Positions 34,093-42,675 of a stretch of DNA of 64,000 nt are shown piece by piece; position 1 is the stretch's first letter; the number at the start of each line of letters is the position of its first letter. The stretch spans positions 48,869-112,868 of the forward strand of contig NZ_NFJW01000009.1 in NCBI RefSeq assembly GCF_002160065.1, written 5' to 3'. A program made the translations under genes and the position numbers. Source of the stretch: Collinsella sp. An2 (lineage in GTDB: Bacteria; Actinomycetota; Coriobacteriia; Coriobacteriales; Coriobacteriaceae). Under the pieces are notes generated by a model. That model saw only the letters and a program-made list of their open reading frames with translations, was not told where the DNA came from and ran no database searches.

Positions 34093-34701
34093 CTATGCCT
34101 CGTCTTTTCCAAAGGTGTCACGATCGGGGGCGAAAGACTGCATGGCCTCGATGGTGCGAGCAAACAGCTCGTCGAGCTCCCAGCCGAGCATCTCGGCTCC
34201 CTTGCGAATGACGTCGCGATTCACGCCGGCAGCGAAGCGCTTGTCCTTGAATTTCTTTTTGAGCGACTTCACGTTGAAGTCCATGACGCTCTTGGAGGGG
34301 CGCATGACCACGGCGGCGCCGATGAGCCCGGTGAGCTCCTCGGTGGCGAAGAGGATCTTTTCCATCTGCAGCTCGGGCTTGGGCAGCTCGGGATTGAAGT
34401 CGCTCGTGTGACTCTGAATGGCACGGATGAGCTCGGGCGTTCCGCCGGCCTCCTCGATAAGCGGGGCGGCGTAGATGGTGTGGTTTGCAGGATCGTCGGA
34501 ATGCTCTTCCCAGTCCAGGTCGTGCAGCAGGCCCACGATGCCCCAGAATTCCTCGTTCTCGGGGTCGAATTCGCGAGCGAAATACCTCATGACCTGCTCG
34601 ACGGTCTCGCCATGCTCAATATGGAACGGGTCTTTGTTGTGCGCGGTCAGAAGTTCGAAGGCTGCCTCGCGCGTCATGCCGGCGGAAAGGGTGTCTGCCA
34701 T
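34093..34701 (-). CDS. HD-domain protein
   Basis: A 202-residue protein with an HD metal-binding fold: HIEHGETVEQVMRYFAREF, then FWGIVGLLHDLDWE (the HD pair), then ANHTIYAAPLIEEAGG and AIQSH. HD proteins of this size are often phosphohydrolases acting on nucleotides, but no specific substrate is suggested here. The ATG at 34701 follows GAGGGAGAAC; the longer frame upstream runs through a hairpin and is not conserved. A hairpin-like repeat (GCCGTGGCTCCAAGGCTGCGGCACAGCC region, about 34740-34770) sits upstream. Confidence 0.85.
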   Translation of the reverse strand: MADTLSAGMTREAAFELLTAHNKDPFHIEHGETVEQVMRYFAREFDPENEEFWGIVGLLHDLDWEEHSDDPANHTIYAAPLIEEAGGTPELIRAIQSHTSDFNPELPKPELQMEKILFATEELTGLIGAAVVMRPSKSVMDFNVKSLKKKFKDKRFAAGVNRDVIRKGAEMLGWELDELFARTIEAMQSFAPDRDTFGKDEA

Positions 34702-34810
34702 GATGTTCTCCCTCGGGGTCGCTGCGGATACATAGAAGGCTGTGCCGCAGCCTTGGAGCCACGGCACAGCGGTGTTCGTTTTATGATACCCAGATGTCGG
34801 TGTTCGGCAT

Positions 34811-37447
34811 CTACGAGATGCGCATGAGCACCGTTGCCGCCTGGGCACGAGTGAGGCCCTGCAGCGGCATGAGCTCGCCCGTCTGGTCGTTGCCCATGAA
34901 CACGCCGGCCTCGACTGCCCATTGCATGGCGCTTGTCGCCCAGGAGTCCGTCTCAAGACCGTCCGGGAAGGTGCTCAAATCGCCGGTGCCGGCAGGCTCG
35001 CCCTGCATGCGCCACAGTACGACGGCCATCTGCTCGCGGGAAATGGTCACGTCGGGGGCGAAGAGCGCCTGCCCGTCATAGCCCGAGAAGATGCCCTGGT
35101 CCGTGGCCCATGCGACTGCCTTGGCATACCAGGCGCCCTTGTCGCAGTCGGTATAGCGGTCGAGGGCGTCGGTGCTCCAGTCCGGCTCTCCCGCCATCTT
35201 GTAGAAGACGGCGGCAACCTGTGCGCGGCTGAGCGGGTCGTCGGGGCCAAACGTGGGCTGGGCGGTATGGTCGTACCCGGTCATATAGCCCTGGCCGATC
35301 GCCCAGTCGACGGGGTCGTGATACCACAGCGCCGTGTTGACGTCCCAATAGGCGTGGCTGGGGCAGAGCTCACCTCCGTTGCAGGAGACCTTGTAGTGGC
35401 CGGTCTCTTCGTCAAGCGTGGCCTTGAGGCCTTCCGCCAGGTTGGAGTGGTCGATGGAGTCGTCTTCGGCAACGATGTACTCGCCGGCATAGAGGTTGCG
35501 CTTGAGCATGACCGAGTAGGTGCCGTCGTTGACCTTCACGACGAAGGTCTTTGGCACAAAATCGATGGGACTCGCGGTGTAGGTGCCGCCGTAGACGCGC
35601 AGGTAGGCGCTTGCCGCGGCGCCGTCGGCCTGGGCGAAGGGCGCGGCGTCGCCGGTACGGAAGTAGCCATTGTTCACCTGGACGGTGCCAGCGCGACCGC
35701 TCCAGACGGCGTGTGCGCCGCCCGAGAACGTGCCGCGCTCGATGAGAAGGTACGCCGGTGCCCGTGTGGAGCCGCTATCGTTTTCAATCAGGTTGGCCGA
35801 GGCGTCGGCAAGCGTGATTGCGGCGTTGGTGCCGATGGTGAGCTCACCCTTGTTTTCGATGAGGGGCTCGGCGTTGCTGGGCGCGGTGCCGGTCGCGGCG
35901 GCGCGGGTTATGGTTCCGCCGTCGAAGGCGATGATGCCGGTACCCTCGTTGACGATCGCGGCATGCCCCGCGTTCGGGGAGACGATCGATCCAACGCGGC
36001 CGCTGTCGGTAATGGAGAGTGCGCCACGGTTGGTGATTGTGGTGCCCGTCTGCCCTGTGATGCTGTGGCCCGCAAGGTCGAGGTCGAGGACCGCGCCGGC
36101 GGGAACCGTGACGTCCTCGGTGACGTCGGTGGTCAGCGCTACGGAGTCGCCGTCGGATTCGGCGGCGGCGTTGCTCACCGAGTAGTAGTAGCGGTCGTGC
36201 TCGCCTTTGGCGGGAGCGCCCTTGAGAGGCGTGGCCACGCTTTCGGCGAAGGTGTTGTTGCGCGCGGTAAGGGCACCGCATGTGGGCGCTACAAGCTCGA
36301 TGCCCACATTGGAGGCAAAGGAGAGGCCGTCGACCGTAACGGTGCCGTTGGGGCGCGCATCGGTGTCGCCCAGACGAACGCCTGCCTGGCCGGCGACGGT
36401 TGCCGCGGCGCCGGTGGCCTTGGAGATAGTGACGCCTGTCGCGTTGGTAACGCGTACGCCGACGATGTTCGAGGTCGCGGCGTCGAGACCCGCCGCGTTC
36501 GCGACGGTCATGGCGCTGATGGAAAGACCGTTGACGCCCTGGCCGCCGCCTGCAGACGCATCTCCCGTAACGTCGACGAGGCGGTAGGCATAGCGTTGGG
36601 CCTCAGCCCCTGCCGTCGCGGCGCCGGAAGCCGCCTCAACCGAAAGCGTGCACGAGGACACGGTGAGGTCGTTGACCACCTGGGAGCCGCCCATCACCTG
36701 AATGCCGGTCCAGGTATAGGCCTGGCCCGTCGAAGCATCTGCGCTGGTAAGAGCAGACATATGGAACGTGGTGTTCGACACGGAGACGCGATCGGAGTCG
36801 CCCTCGACGCGAATGCCCGTACGCGCCTCGGCGTTGCTGGGATAGGACGTGCCGTCCGACGCTCCGCCCGTGAACGTGAAGGTGCAGCCGGAAACCTTTA
36901 CGTTGGAAGAGTCCTTTACGACCAGGCTGGTGAACGCGGCCTGAGCGGTGTCTCCGGCCTGGCCCTGGCGCACGAAGGCGATGCCGCTGATCGAGCTGCC
37001 GTCGGCGTCGTTGAGCGTGAACGTGCCCGCTAGCGTGGCGGGAGCCTGGGCGTCCGACTCGAACGCGAGGGCCTTGCCGGATACGGTGATGTTTTCGGTA
37101 TTGGGGGAGGACGAGCCGACGATTACGATCGTGTCGCCGTTTTTGGCCGCATCAACGGCGGCCTGCACCGTTTCGTACGCCGTGCCGTTCAGACGCGCGG
37201 CGACGGCAGCGGGTTGAGGATCGCTGGGGGCATCGGTGTCGCCCGGCGTTTGGTCTGCCGGCGCGCTGGGAGCCTCGGCGCTGCCCGTCGAGCCCGATGC
37301 GTCTGCCTGCTCGCTGTCCTCTGCCGCCGTCTCGATGCGTGCGTCTGCAACATCGTTCAGCGCGAACGCCGCCGGCGTGCCCAGGGCCAGGGTAGAGGTA
37401 GCCAGGGCAAGTGCCACGGTCCTCCAAGGAGCCTTTCTCAATCTCAT
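34811..37447 (-). CDS. Secreted beta-helix protein with three C-terminal SLH domains
   Basis: This 878-residue envelope protein has a signal peptide (basic MRLRKAPWR, hydrophobic TVALALATSTLALGT, AFA-L cleavage), an acidic Ser/Asp/Pro-rich linker (residues 35-85), then a right-handed beta-helix-like part (about 90-650) with repeated Asn/Thr/Gly ladder segments such as TVQAAVDAAKNGDTIVI. Three SLH motifs close it (about 690-878: YWDV..WYHDPVDWAIGQGYMTGY, YTDCDKGAWYAKAVAWATDQGIFSGY, WATSAMQWAVEAGVFMG), which bind secondary wall polymers, often pyruvylated. Adhesion or glycan binding is plausible. The ATG at 37447 follows AGAGGTG; the TTG at 37462 is less likely. Confidence 0.88.
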   Translation of the reverse strand: MRLRKAPWRTVALALATSTLALGTPAAFALNDVADARIETAAEDSEQADASGSTGSAEAPSAPADQTPGDTDAPSDPQPAAVAARLNGTAYETVQAAVDAAKNGDTIVIVGSSSPNTENITVSGKALAFESDAQAPATLAGTFTLNDADGSSISGIAFVRQGQAGDTAQAAFTSLVVKDSSNVKVSGCTFTFTGGASDGTSYPSNAEARTGIRVEGDSDRVSVSNTTFHMSALTSADASTGQAYTWTGIQVMGGSQVVNDLTVSSCTLSVEAASGAATAGAEAQRYAYRLVDVTGDASAGGGQGVNGLSISAMTVANAAGLDAATSNIVGVRVTNATGVTISKATGAAATVAGQAGVRLGDTDARPNGTVTVDGLSFASNVGIELVAPTCGALTARNNTFAESVATPLKGAPAKGEHDRYYYSVSNAAAESDGDSVALTTDVTEDVTVPAGAVLDLDLAGHSITGQTGTTITNRGALSITDSGRVGSIVSPNAGHAAIVNEGTGIIAFDGGTITRAAATGTAPSNAEPLIENKGELTIGTNAAITLADASANLIENDSGSTRAPAYLLIERGTFSGGAHAVWSGRAGTVQVNNGYFRTGDAAPFAQADGAAASAYLRVYGGTYTASPIDFVPKTFVVKVNDGTYSVMLKRNLYAGEYIVAEDDSIDHSNLAEGLKATLDEETGHYKVSCNGGELCPSHAYWDVNTALWYHDPVDWAIGQGYMTGYDHTAQPTFGPDDPLSRAQVAAVFYKMAGEPDWSTDALDRYTDCDKGAWYAKAVAWATDQGIFSGYDGQALFAPDVTISREQMAVVLWRMQGEPAGTGDLSTFPDGLETDSWATSAMQWAVEAGVFMGNDQTGELMPLQGLTRAQAATVLMRIS

Positions 37448-37705
37448 CGAAGCACCTCTCAATCCGTCCCTCGCGGGACACGACCGAGGCGGTAAAAGAC
37501 ATCACGCCCCGGCCGGGAACCAGCTCTTTCACTGATGACTATTGTATATGTGCGCGCGGACACAGACGCTCTCGCTGTGCCGTGAAATGCAAAAGGCCGG
37601 CGCACATGCACCGGCCTTGCTGTCATTGGTGTCGAGGGGCTCCCGTTAGGCGCTTCCATGGCTTCCGGGTATCAGCTCTATCTGTGGAGCCCGAACCCTT
37701 GAGGG

Positions 37706-38200
37706 TTAGTTCTCGCTTATACCGTTCGCTTCGGCGAAGATCTTCTCGACGTCCTCTTCGCTGACCTCGAGTGCGACGGCAAGCTCCTCCACCGAACGGC
37801 GATGCGCTTCTTTGAGAACGCGGCTGTAATAGCTGCTGGGCTTCTTGTCGTGGGCCTGGGCCTCGGCGATGCGATGGCGCATGGTCTTTGCCACGCGCAC
37901 GGTTTCGGGGACACCCTGCTTGAGCTGCTGCTTAAAATACGATTCCTCAAGCGAGCTGTTGCGCTCTGTAAACGGGTCGCACTCTATGGCGTCGTAATGA
38001 TCGATGACATCCTGCGCAACTTCGCGCGACACGGTGGGATGCAGCCGGCTGGACTGCGAAACGGGGTACATCATGCGCGTTTTGGCATGCCCCTGCTTAC
38101 ATTCAAGAACGATCATGGGCGCGGGGCCGTTGTCATCGTATCCGGTGACGGTGCAAACTCCCTGCCCGGGATGGATTACGTGCTCTCCAATTTCAAACAT
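37706..38200 (-). CDS. CarD-like transcriptional regulator
   Basis: A 164-residue protein with an N-terminal CarD/TRCF-RID domain that contacts the RNA polymerase beta subunit (MFEIGEHVIHPGQGVCTVTGYDD...VLECKQGHAKTRMMYPVSQ) and a helical C-terminal DNA-binding domain (MRHRIAEAQAHDKKPSSYYSRVLKEAHRRSVEELAVAL). CarD proteins modulate open-complex stability, especially at rRNA promoters in actinobacteria. The C-terminal half is more like the Clostridium/Coriobacteria CdnL-like proteins than mycobacterial CarD. The ATG at 38200 follows GGGAG; an ATG at 38224 lacks a site. It is divergent from the exopolysaccharide operon. Confidence 0.88.
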   Translation of the reverse strand: MFEIGEHVIHPGQGVCTVTGYDDNGPAPMIVLECKQGHAKTRMMYPVSQSSRLHPTVSREVAQDVIDHYDAIECDPFTERNSSLEESYFKQQLKQGVPETVRVAKTMRHRIAEAQAHDKKPSSYYSRVLKEAHRRSVEELAVALEVSEEDVEKIFAEANGISEN

Positions 38201-38543
38201 GCTATCTCCCAACTCATAAGCCATGTATGTAAGAATACCACGATTACGTGGTGTTTTGTTGGCTTGTCAACAAAAAATGACCACGTGAGGACACATTTAG
38301 GAAGGCTGTTTTGGGGCCTTGTGGCGCGAAGGCTGCTGGCCGAGAACGAACTTGCGCCGTCCTCTGTGGGTAAATAGCGTGGACGCGCTCGCAGTTAGAA
38401 ATAATGTCGTAGGGGGGATATAATGGCGCGTGGATTCATTGAGATGCGATGGCCGGCTGCTTCCATAGGGGAGCGCGAGCAGTCTCGAGTTTCGCGCTTG
38501 GGCTGATTAACGCGCCGTCGCCGTGTGGTACGGGGGATTCTGC
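38201..38543. other. Divergent regulatory region between carD and the exopolysaccharide operon
   Basis: It contains palindromes ACCACG-ATTA-CGTGGT (38237-38252) and TTGTTG-GCTTGT-CAACAA (about 38255-38272), possible operators for carD. A perfect TATAAT at 38419-38424 about 120 bases before cpsC is the likely -10 of the exopolysaccharide operon. No gene is supported. Confidence 0.5.
38419..38424 (+). promoter_or_regulatory. -10 box for the exopolysaccharide operon
   Basis: TATAAT with a G6 run immediately upstream. There is no good -35 hexamer at 16-18 bases, so an activator or other help is likely. The leader would be about 110 bases. Confidence 0.45.
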
Positions 38544-39197
38544 ATGACGCTCCTAGAGCTGCTCGATTTGCTGAAGCATCACCTCAAGCTGGTCGTGTTT
38601 CTGCCCATCTTCTTCGCGCTTGCCGTCGGCGCCTATGCCTATCTCTTTATGGCGAACACCTATACCGCAAGCGTCAGCATGTACGTGCTCACGCCGCTTG
38701 CGGGCGATAACAACTCGCTCAACACCGAGCTTTCCGCGAGCCAGCTGCTTGCCAACGACGTCGCCACGCTCATTCAGAGCGAGCGCGTCACCGCGGATGC
38801 CGCCCACTCGCTGGGGCTCGACAGCCTAGATGGGTTCAATATCTCGGTTACAAGTGAGACCACGACGCGTGTCATCACCTGCTCTGTCACGGGCACGGAC
38901 CCTCGCGCCGCGGCGGACGTCGCCAACGCCATTGCCGCCTCGGTGTCCGACGTGGCACAGGAGGTCATGGACGTGCAGAGCGTCAACGTGATCGACGAGG
39001 CCGCGGTGCCTGCGGCTCCCAGCGGTCCCAACCGCCCGCTCTATGTGGCAGTGGGCCTTATGGCGGGGCTGTTCGCCGCGGTAGCCATCGTGGTGCTGCG
39101 CGACATGCTCGATACGCGCGTGCGTCCCGACGAGCTGCAGGACCTGCTGGGCGTGCCGGTCATCGGCCGCATTCCGCTCATCAAGGAAGGAAAGTAA
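38544..39197 (+). CDS. cpsC: Chain-length/polymerisation protein, Wzz type (CpsC/YveK)
   Basis: This 217-residue polysaccharide co-polymerase membrane protein regulates chain length and activates the partner tyrosine kinase. Two membrane segments (LVVFLPIFFALAVGAYAYLFM, about residues 17-37, and AVGLMAGLFAAVAIVVL, about 172-190) flank the extracellular domain, and the cytoplasmic tail ends DLLGVPVIGRIPLIKEGK. In this family the kinase is a separate protein, and it begins 3 bases later. The ATG at 38544 follows ACGGGGGAT. It is the first gene of the locus. Confidence 0.93.
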   Translation: MTLLELLDLLKHHLKLVVFLPIFFALAVGAYAYLFMANTYTASVSMYVLTPLAGDNNSLNTELSASQLLANDVATLIQSERVTADAAHSLGLDSLDGFNISVTSETTTRVITCSVTGTDPRAAADVANAIAASVSDVAQEVMDVQSVNVIDEAAVPAAPSGPNRPLYVAVGLMAGLFAAVAIVVLRDMLDTRVRPDELQDLLGVPVIGRIPLIKEGK

Positions 39198-39200
39198 GCC

Positions 39201-40109
39201 ATGCCGCGCAAACGCAACCACAGAAACGACGAGGTGGCGCTGCAGAACGCCGTGAAGACGCTGCTGGCCAACATCCGGTTTGCCAGTGTGGATGAGCCGG
39301 TCTCGTCCATTGTGGTCACCTCTTCGGTGCCAAACGAAGGCAAGACCACGGTGTCGATCAGCCTTGCGAAGGCGATTGCCACGAGCGGGCGCGACGTGCT
39401 GCTGGTGGAGGCCGACATGCGCCGTCGCTCGCTTGGAGGCAAGTTGGGCGTGCATTCTCGTCAGGGACTCTATGCGGTGTTGGCGGGGGACTGTTCGCTC
39501 GAAGCCGCCGTTGCAGACACGGACGTGCCCGACATGTATTTTCTGGACGCCGAGCCGAATATTCCCAACCCGGCCGACATCTTGGCCTCGCACCGCTTCC
39601 GGCGGTTTGTAAAAGAGGTCAACTCTCGATACGACTACGTGATCTTCGATACGCCGCCGGTGGGAACGTTTGTGGACGCCGCGGTGATTGCCGCCGTGGC
39701 AGACGCGACGATTCTGGTGGTGCGCGAGCGCTATGTGAAGCGCAACGAGCTGCTCGGTGCCTTCGAGCAGCTTCAAAAAGCCGAGGCGAACGTGATCGGA
39801 ACCGTGGTGAACGGCTGCGAGCCCGCTTCCGGCGACTACTACTATGCGTACTACAACGACAACGGCGAGCGCGTGGATGTGAAGAGCGAGCAGGCCATGA
39901 CAAGTCGTGTGCCTGCGGCGAAGGCGTCGCCTCGTCCTGCTGGGGTGCGCGCTCAGTCTGTTCATGGCGCGCAGGCGCCGAGCCCGGCGACGGGAGGTGC
40001 TGCCGGGGTGGCTCCGACCGCTCCGGCGGGTCGCTCCGGGGTCATTCCACCCGATACCACGGCTGCTATGATCAGCGGCTTCCGCTCGGGCGGGGTCAGG
40101 ACGGAGTAG
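39201..40109 (+). CDS. cpsD: Bacterial tyrosine kinase (CpsD/YwqD type)
   Basis: The autophosphorylating BY-kinase partner of CpsC, which gates polysaccharide assembly. In 302 residues: Walker A SSVPNEGKTTVS (K48), Walker A' VLLVEADMRRRS, Walker B YDYVIFDTPPVG, and a tyrosine cluster GDYYYAYYNDNGE at about residue 215 which is the likely phosphorylation site. An unusual Ala/Pro/Arg-rich tail of about 70 residues (AKASPRPAGVRAQS...) follows the cluster, whereas in most CpsD proteins the Tyr cluster is terminal. The ATG at 39201 directly follows the cpsC stop with GGAAAG overlap. Confidence 0.94.
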   Translation: MPRKRNHRNDEVALQNAVKTLLANIRFASVDEPVSSIVVTSSVPNEGKTTVSISLAKAIATSGRDVLLVEADMRRRSLGGKLGVHSRQGLYAVLAGDCSLEAAVADTDVPDMYFLDAEPNIPNPADILASHRFRRFVKEVNSRYDYVIFDTPPVGTFVDAAVIAAVADATILVVRERYVKRNELLGAFEQLQKAEANVIGTVVNGCEPASGDYYYAYYNDNGERVDVKSEQAMTSRVPAAKASPRPAGVRAQSVHGAQAPSPATGGAAGVAPTAPAGRSGVIPPDTTAAMISGFRSGGVRTE

Positions 40110-40218
40110 GCACGGCTTGTGGGCGGTGTCCGTCATCCAGCCCGGGCTTGACTCTCGCGACGGTGGGTTGCGCTCGACCGCGTGGCCAGCTGCCGGGCAT
40201 CAGAAATCGAGGTGAGTT

Positions 40219-40863
40219 ATGCGCGACATGCACTGCCATATTCTTCCCGGGGTAGACGATGGCGCGCGGAACATCACCGAGAGCTGCCAGATGCTTTTCG
40301 CTGCGCGGCAGGCTGGAGTGACCGAGGTGGTGTGCACGCCGCATTGCCGTGACCCGTACTTCGACTTCGACCGCATGTGGCAGGCATACTATGAACTCAA
40401 GCAACATGCGCGCGACGTTTCTGTGCGTATGGGTTTCGAGGTCAACCATACCAAGCTTATGGAGCTGGGAATGGATTGGGCCGACCGGCTGCATTTTGAG
40501 GGTTCCAACGAGTTTTTGCTTGAGCTATCGTCGCGCTGTACGCGCGATGACTTTCAGACCTACGAGCGCACGATCTTCGAGCTGCAGGGACGCGGGTTCG
40601 AGGTGATCATTGCGCACCCTGAGCGATACCGTGCGATTCAGAAGGACCCAAGCATTGCCGAAGATTTGGTGCGCATGGGCTGCAGGCTGCAGGCATCGGC
40701 AGATTTTGTAGCCGGGGGACGGCTGGGCAAGGAGAAGCGCCCCGCCAAGCGCCTCTTTGCCAGAGGGCTCTATAGCTACATTGCAAGCGATGCGCATCGG
40801 GTGCAGCACTATGACTATCTGGAGCGTGCCGTGCGCCTGTATGGGCGTGACTTGGAGGGATAG
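40219..40863 (+). CDS. cpsB: Tyrosine-protein phosphatase, PHP type (CpsB/YwqE)
   Basis: A metal-dependent phosphatase that dephosphorylates CpsD. The 214-residue PHP-fold enzyme shows MRDMHCHILPGVDDGARN (metal His H5 and H7), VVCTPHCRDPYF, IIAHPERYRAI, and YIASDAHRVQHY. The ATG at 40219 follows GAGGTGAG. A terminator and new promoter follow, so the three regulatory genes cpsC-cpsD-cpsB may form their own transcription unit. Confidence 0.93.
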   Translation: MRDMHCHILPGVDDGARNITESCQMLFAARQAGVTEVVCTPHCRDPYFDFDRMWQAYYELKQHARDVSVRMGFEVNHTKLMELGMDWADRLHFEGSNEFLLELSSRCTRDDFQTYERTIFELQGRGFEVIIAHPERYRAIQKDPSIAEDLVRMGCRLQASADFVAGGRLGKEKRPAKRLFARGLYSYIASDAHRVQHYDYLERAVRLYGRDLEG

Positions 40864-40929
40864 CTGGCCTGCGAGCGGTTCTGTCAGGCGCCCTGCATCA
40901 GCGAATTGTTGTGAGAATGAAAACGATTG

Positions 40930-40970
40930 TGTCCCCCATGCAAGATATGTGTGGGGGACAACTTTATTTT
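40930..40970 (+). terminator. Terminator after cpsB
   Basis: The stem TGTCCCCCA (40930-40938) / TGGGGGACA (40952-40960) is followed by ACTTTATTTTG. It separates cpsC-cpsD-cpsB from the loaP-led genes. Confidence 0.75.
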
Positions 40971-40982
40971 GAATCACTGAGC

Positions 40983-41270
40983 TATAATTGCATTCGCTGT
41001 GGGAGGGGGTACATAACCTAACCTCTGTAGTTAGCGCTGTATGAGGCAGGTGCTTTCCCTTTCGACGGCGTCGCTCGCCTTGAACTATGCGGGACGAGCG
41101 AGAACATACCTTCGATTGCAAGGCAGCGCCACGTGTGAGTCTTGATGTGTTGGAGGGAATGCATACGCCCTTGTTCGCGGTCCCTGGCGAAGCCATGGAC
41201 CGATTCCGTTCGGGGGCGGTGCGATGTTCCCACAACCATAGGCAAGACGTTCAAAGGGTGGTGATGCGGC
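40983..41270 (+). promoter_or_regulatory. Promoter and long leader of the loaP-led operon
   Basis: A perfect TATAAT lies at 40983-40988; no good -35 is visible. The leader would be about 275 bases and contains the hairpin CTAAC-CTCTGTA-GTTAG (about 41019-41035), a GGCGTCGCTCGCC-type stem near 41064 and other GC-rich pairings. LoaP proteins act on an RNA hairpin in the leader of their target operons, so such an element could be here. A 123-codon frame crossing the leader into loaP is rejected. Confidence 0.5.
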
Positions 41271-41831
41271 ATGTGGTATGTGATCCAGGTCCAGGCAGGG
41301 CGCGAGCCCCGTATGGAAGAGCTCATCTCGCGGGTCGCGTCCCAGCAGATGGACGAGTGTTTTTATCCCCAATACGAGACGCAGATCAAGGTGCGGGGCC
41401 GTTGGGTTTCGTGCGTGAAGCCGCTTTTTCCGGGGTACCTCATCGCGGTCACGAATAGGCCTGAGGAACTGGAGCACAAGCTGCTTGAGCTGCCGGAGTT
41501 TGCCCGCGTGCTTTCGCAGGGCGGGGCCTTTGTACCGCTTGCGCGCGAGGAGACCGAGCTTATTGGCAGCTTCACGAGCAAGGGCAAGCGTGTGGTGCCC
41601 ATGTCGTTTGGCGTCAAAGAGGGCGACCGCGTGGTGGTGACGCGCGGGCCGCTCGTGGGACACGAAGGCATGATTCGCGACATCAACCGGCGCAAGAGTA
41701 TCGCGAACCTAGAGATTAATCTGTGCGGCCGCAGGGTGGCTGTGCGGGTTGGTCTGGGCATTGTGACCAGCGGTGATGGCGCCGTGGCGCGCGCTGCCGT
41801 GGCTCGGCGCAAGGCGGAGCTGGCGGGGTAG
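41271..41831 (+). CDS. loaP: NusG paralogue, LoaP-type processive antitermination factor
   Basis: A 186-residue specialised NusG protein: an NGN domain (MWYVIQVQAGREPRMEELISR, FYPQYETQIKVRGRWVSCVKPLFPGYLIAV) and a C-terminal KOW domain (VKEGDRVVVTRGPLVGHEGMIRDINRRKSIANLEI). LoaP promotes read-through of internal terminators in long polysaccharide or antibiotic operons. Here it is placed first after a new promoter and before about 14 biosynthetic genes, which is the expected position. The distinction from UpxY/RfaH is based on length and context. The ATG at 41271 follows AAAGGGTGGTGA. Confidence 0.85.
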   Translation: MWYVIQVQAGREPRMEELISRVASQQMDECFYPQYETQIKVRGRWVSCVKPLFPGYLIAVTNRPEELEHKLLELPEFARVLSQGGAFVPLAREETELIGSFTSKGKRVVPMSFGVKEGDRVVVTRGPLVGHEGMIRDINRRKSIANLEINLCGRRVAVRVGLGIVTSGDGAVARAAVARRKAELAG

Positions 41832-41921
41832 TGCTGAGGGGCCGCGGTTGAGCGACTTCTTTTTGTTGGCATTCCAGCGATAGATGCAGTTCAGGATTGC
41901 TCAGTAACTTTGAATAGCCAA

Positions 41922-42671
41922 ATGACACAATCCCATACTCCTAGCGGCCTGCGTCAACCTCAGCGCGTTGTGAGCAACGGCGTGGTTGTTGAGGTGTCGG
42001 ACGTCACGGCTGGCACCGAGGACGCTTTGACACTTTTGGCTGCTACCCGTTTGCGTGAAGGCCGCTATGGATATCGCATCGTAAAGCGAACGTTTGATAT
42101 TTGCTTCAGCCTTGCAGTGCTTGTTTGTTTTAGCTGGCTTTTTGCGCTTGTTGCCGTGGCGATTAAGCTGGATGACCCCAAGGGGCCCGTCATATTTCGT
42201 CAAGCGCGCGTCGGGTTCGACGGACGCGAATTTGTAATGTATAAGTTCCGGTCTATGTGTGTCGACGCCGAAAAGCGCCTCACCGAACTGACCAAACTCA
42301 ACGAAAAGACCGGTCCGGTTTTCAAAATCAAAGAGGATCCGCGCGTGACTCGCGTTGGGCGGGTGCTACGGAAGCTGTCGATCGATGAGCTTCCGCAATT
42401 CGTGAATGTTCTTAAGGGTGATATCTCCGTCGTGGGGCCGCGCCCTGCGCTGCCTAAAGAGGTGGCAGAGTATACGCCGCGACAGCGACAAAGGCTGTCT
42501 GCGCCACAAGGCATTACCTGCATCTGGCAGACGAGGCGCAACCGGGATTCCATCACGTTCGATGAGTGGGTTGACCTCGATTTGATTTATATCCAGAAGG
42601 CGGGCCTGTGGACCGATTTTAAGATCATCATCCAGACCGTGGGCTGCGTGCTCACCGCGCAGGGAGAGTGA
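41922..42671 (+). CDS. Undecaprenyl-phosphate sugar phosphotransferase (polyprenyl glycosylphosphotransferase)
   Basis: This membrane enzyme starts the repeat unit by placing a sugar-1-phosphate on undecaprenyl phosphate. The 249-residue protein carries one long hydrophobic segment (FDICFSLAVLVCFSWLFALVAVAI) and the conserved cytoplasmic core: DPKGPVIFRQARVGFDGREFVMYKFRSM, KIKEDPRVTRVGRVLRKLSIDELPQFVNVLKGDISVVGPRPALP. It has the core domain only, without the extra N-terminal membrane domain of WcaJ. The ATG at 41922 lacks a clear ribosome site, and a TTG at 41910 is the alternative. Confidence 0.92.
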   Translation: MTQSHTPSGLRQPQRVVSNGVVVEVSDVTAGTEDALTLLAATRLREGRYGYRIVKRTFDICFSLAVLVCFSWLFALVAVAIKLDDPKGPVIFRQARVGFDGREFVMYKFRSMCVDAEKRLTELTKLNEKTGPVFKIKEDPRVTRVGRVLRKLSIDELPQFVNVLKGDISVVGPRPALPKEVAEYTPRQRQRLSAPQGITCIWQTRRNRDSITFDEWVDLDLIYIQKAGLWTDFKIIIQTVGCVLTAQGE

Positions 42672-42675
42672 GTTC

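Noticed and set aside
34922..37033. 703-codon plus-strand frame antisense to the SLH gene
   Set aside because: A compositional shadow of the Ala/Gly/Thr-rich coding strand with no domain.
41200..41245. GGGGGCGGTGCGATG compared with the RfaH ops element
   Set aside because: Only partial similarity, and LoaP-type proteins are reported to use an RNA hairpin, not ops.
41087..41458. 123-codon frame crossing the loaP leader
   Set aside because: It overlaps loaP in another frame, has no ribosome site and no family match.
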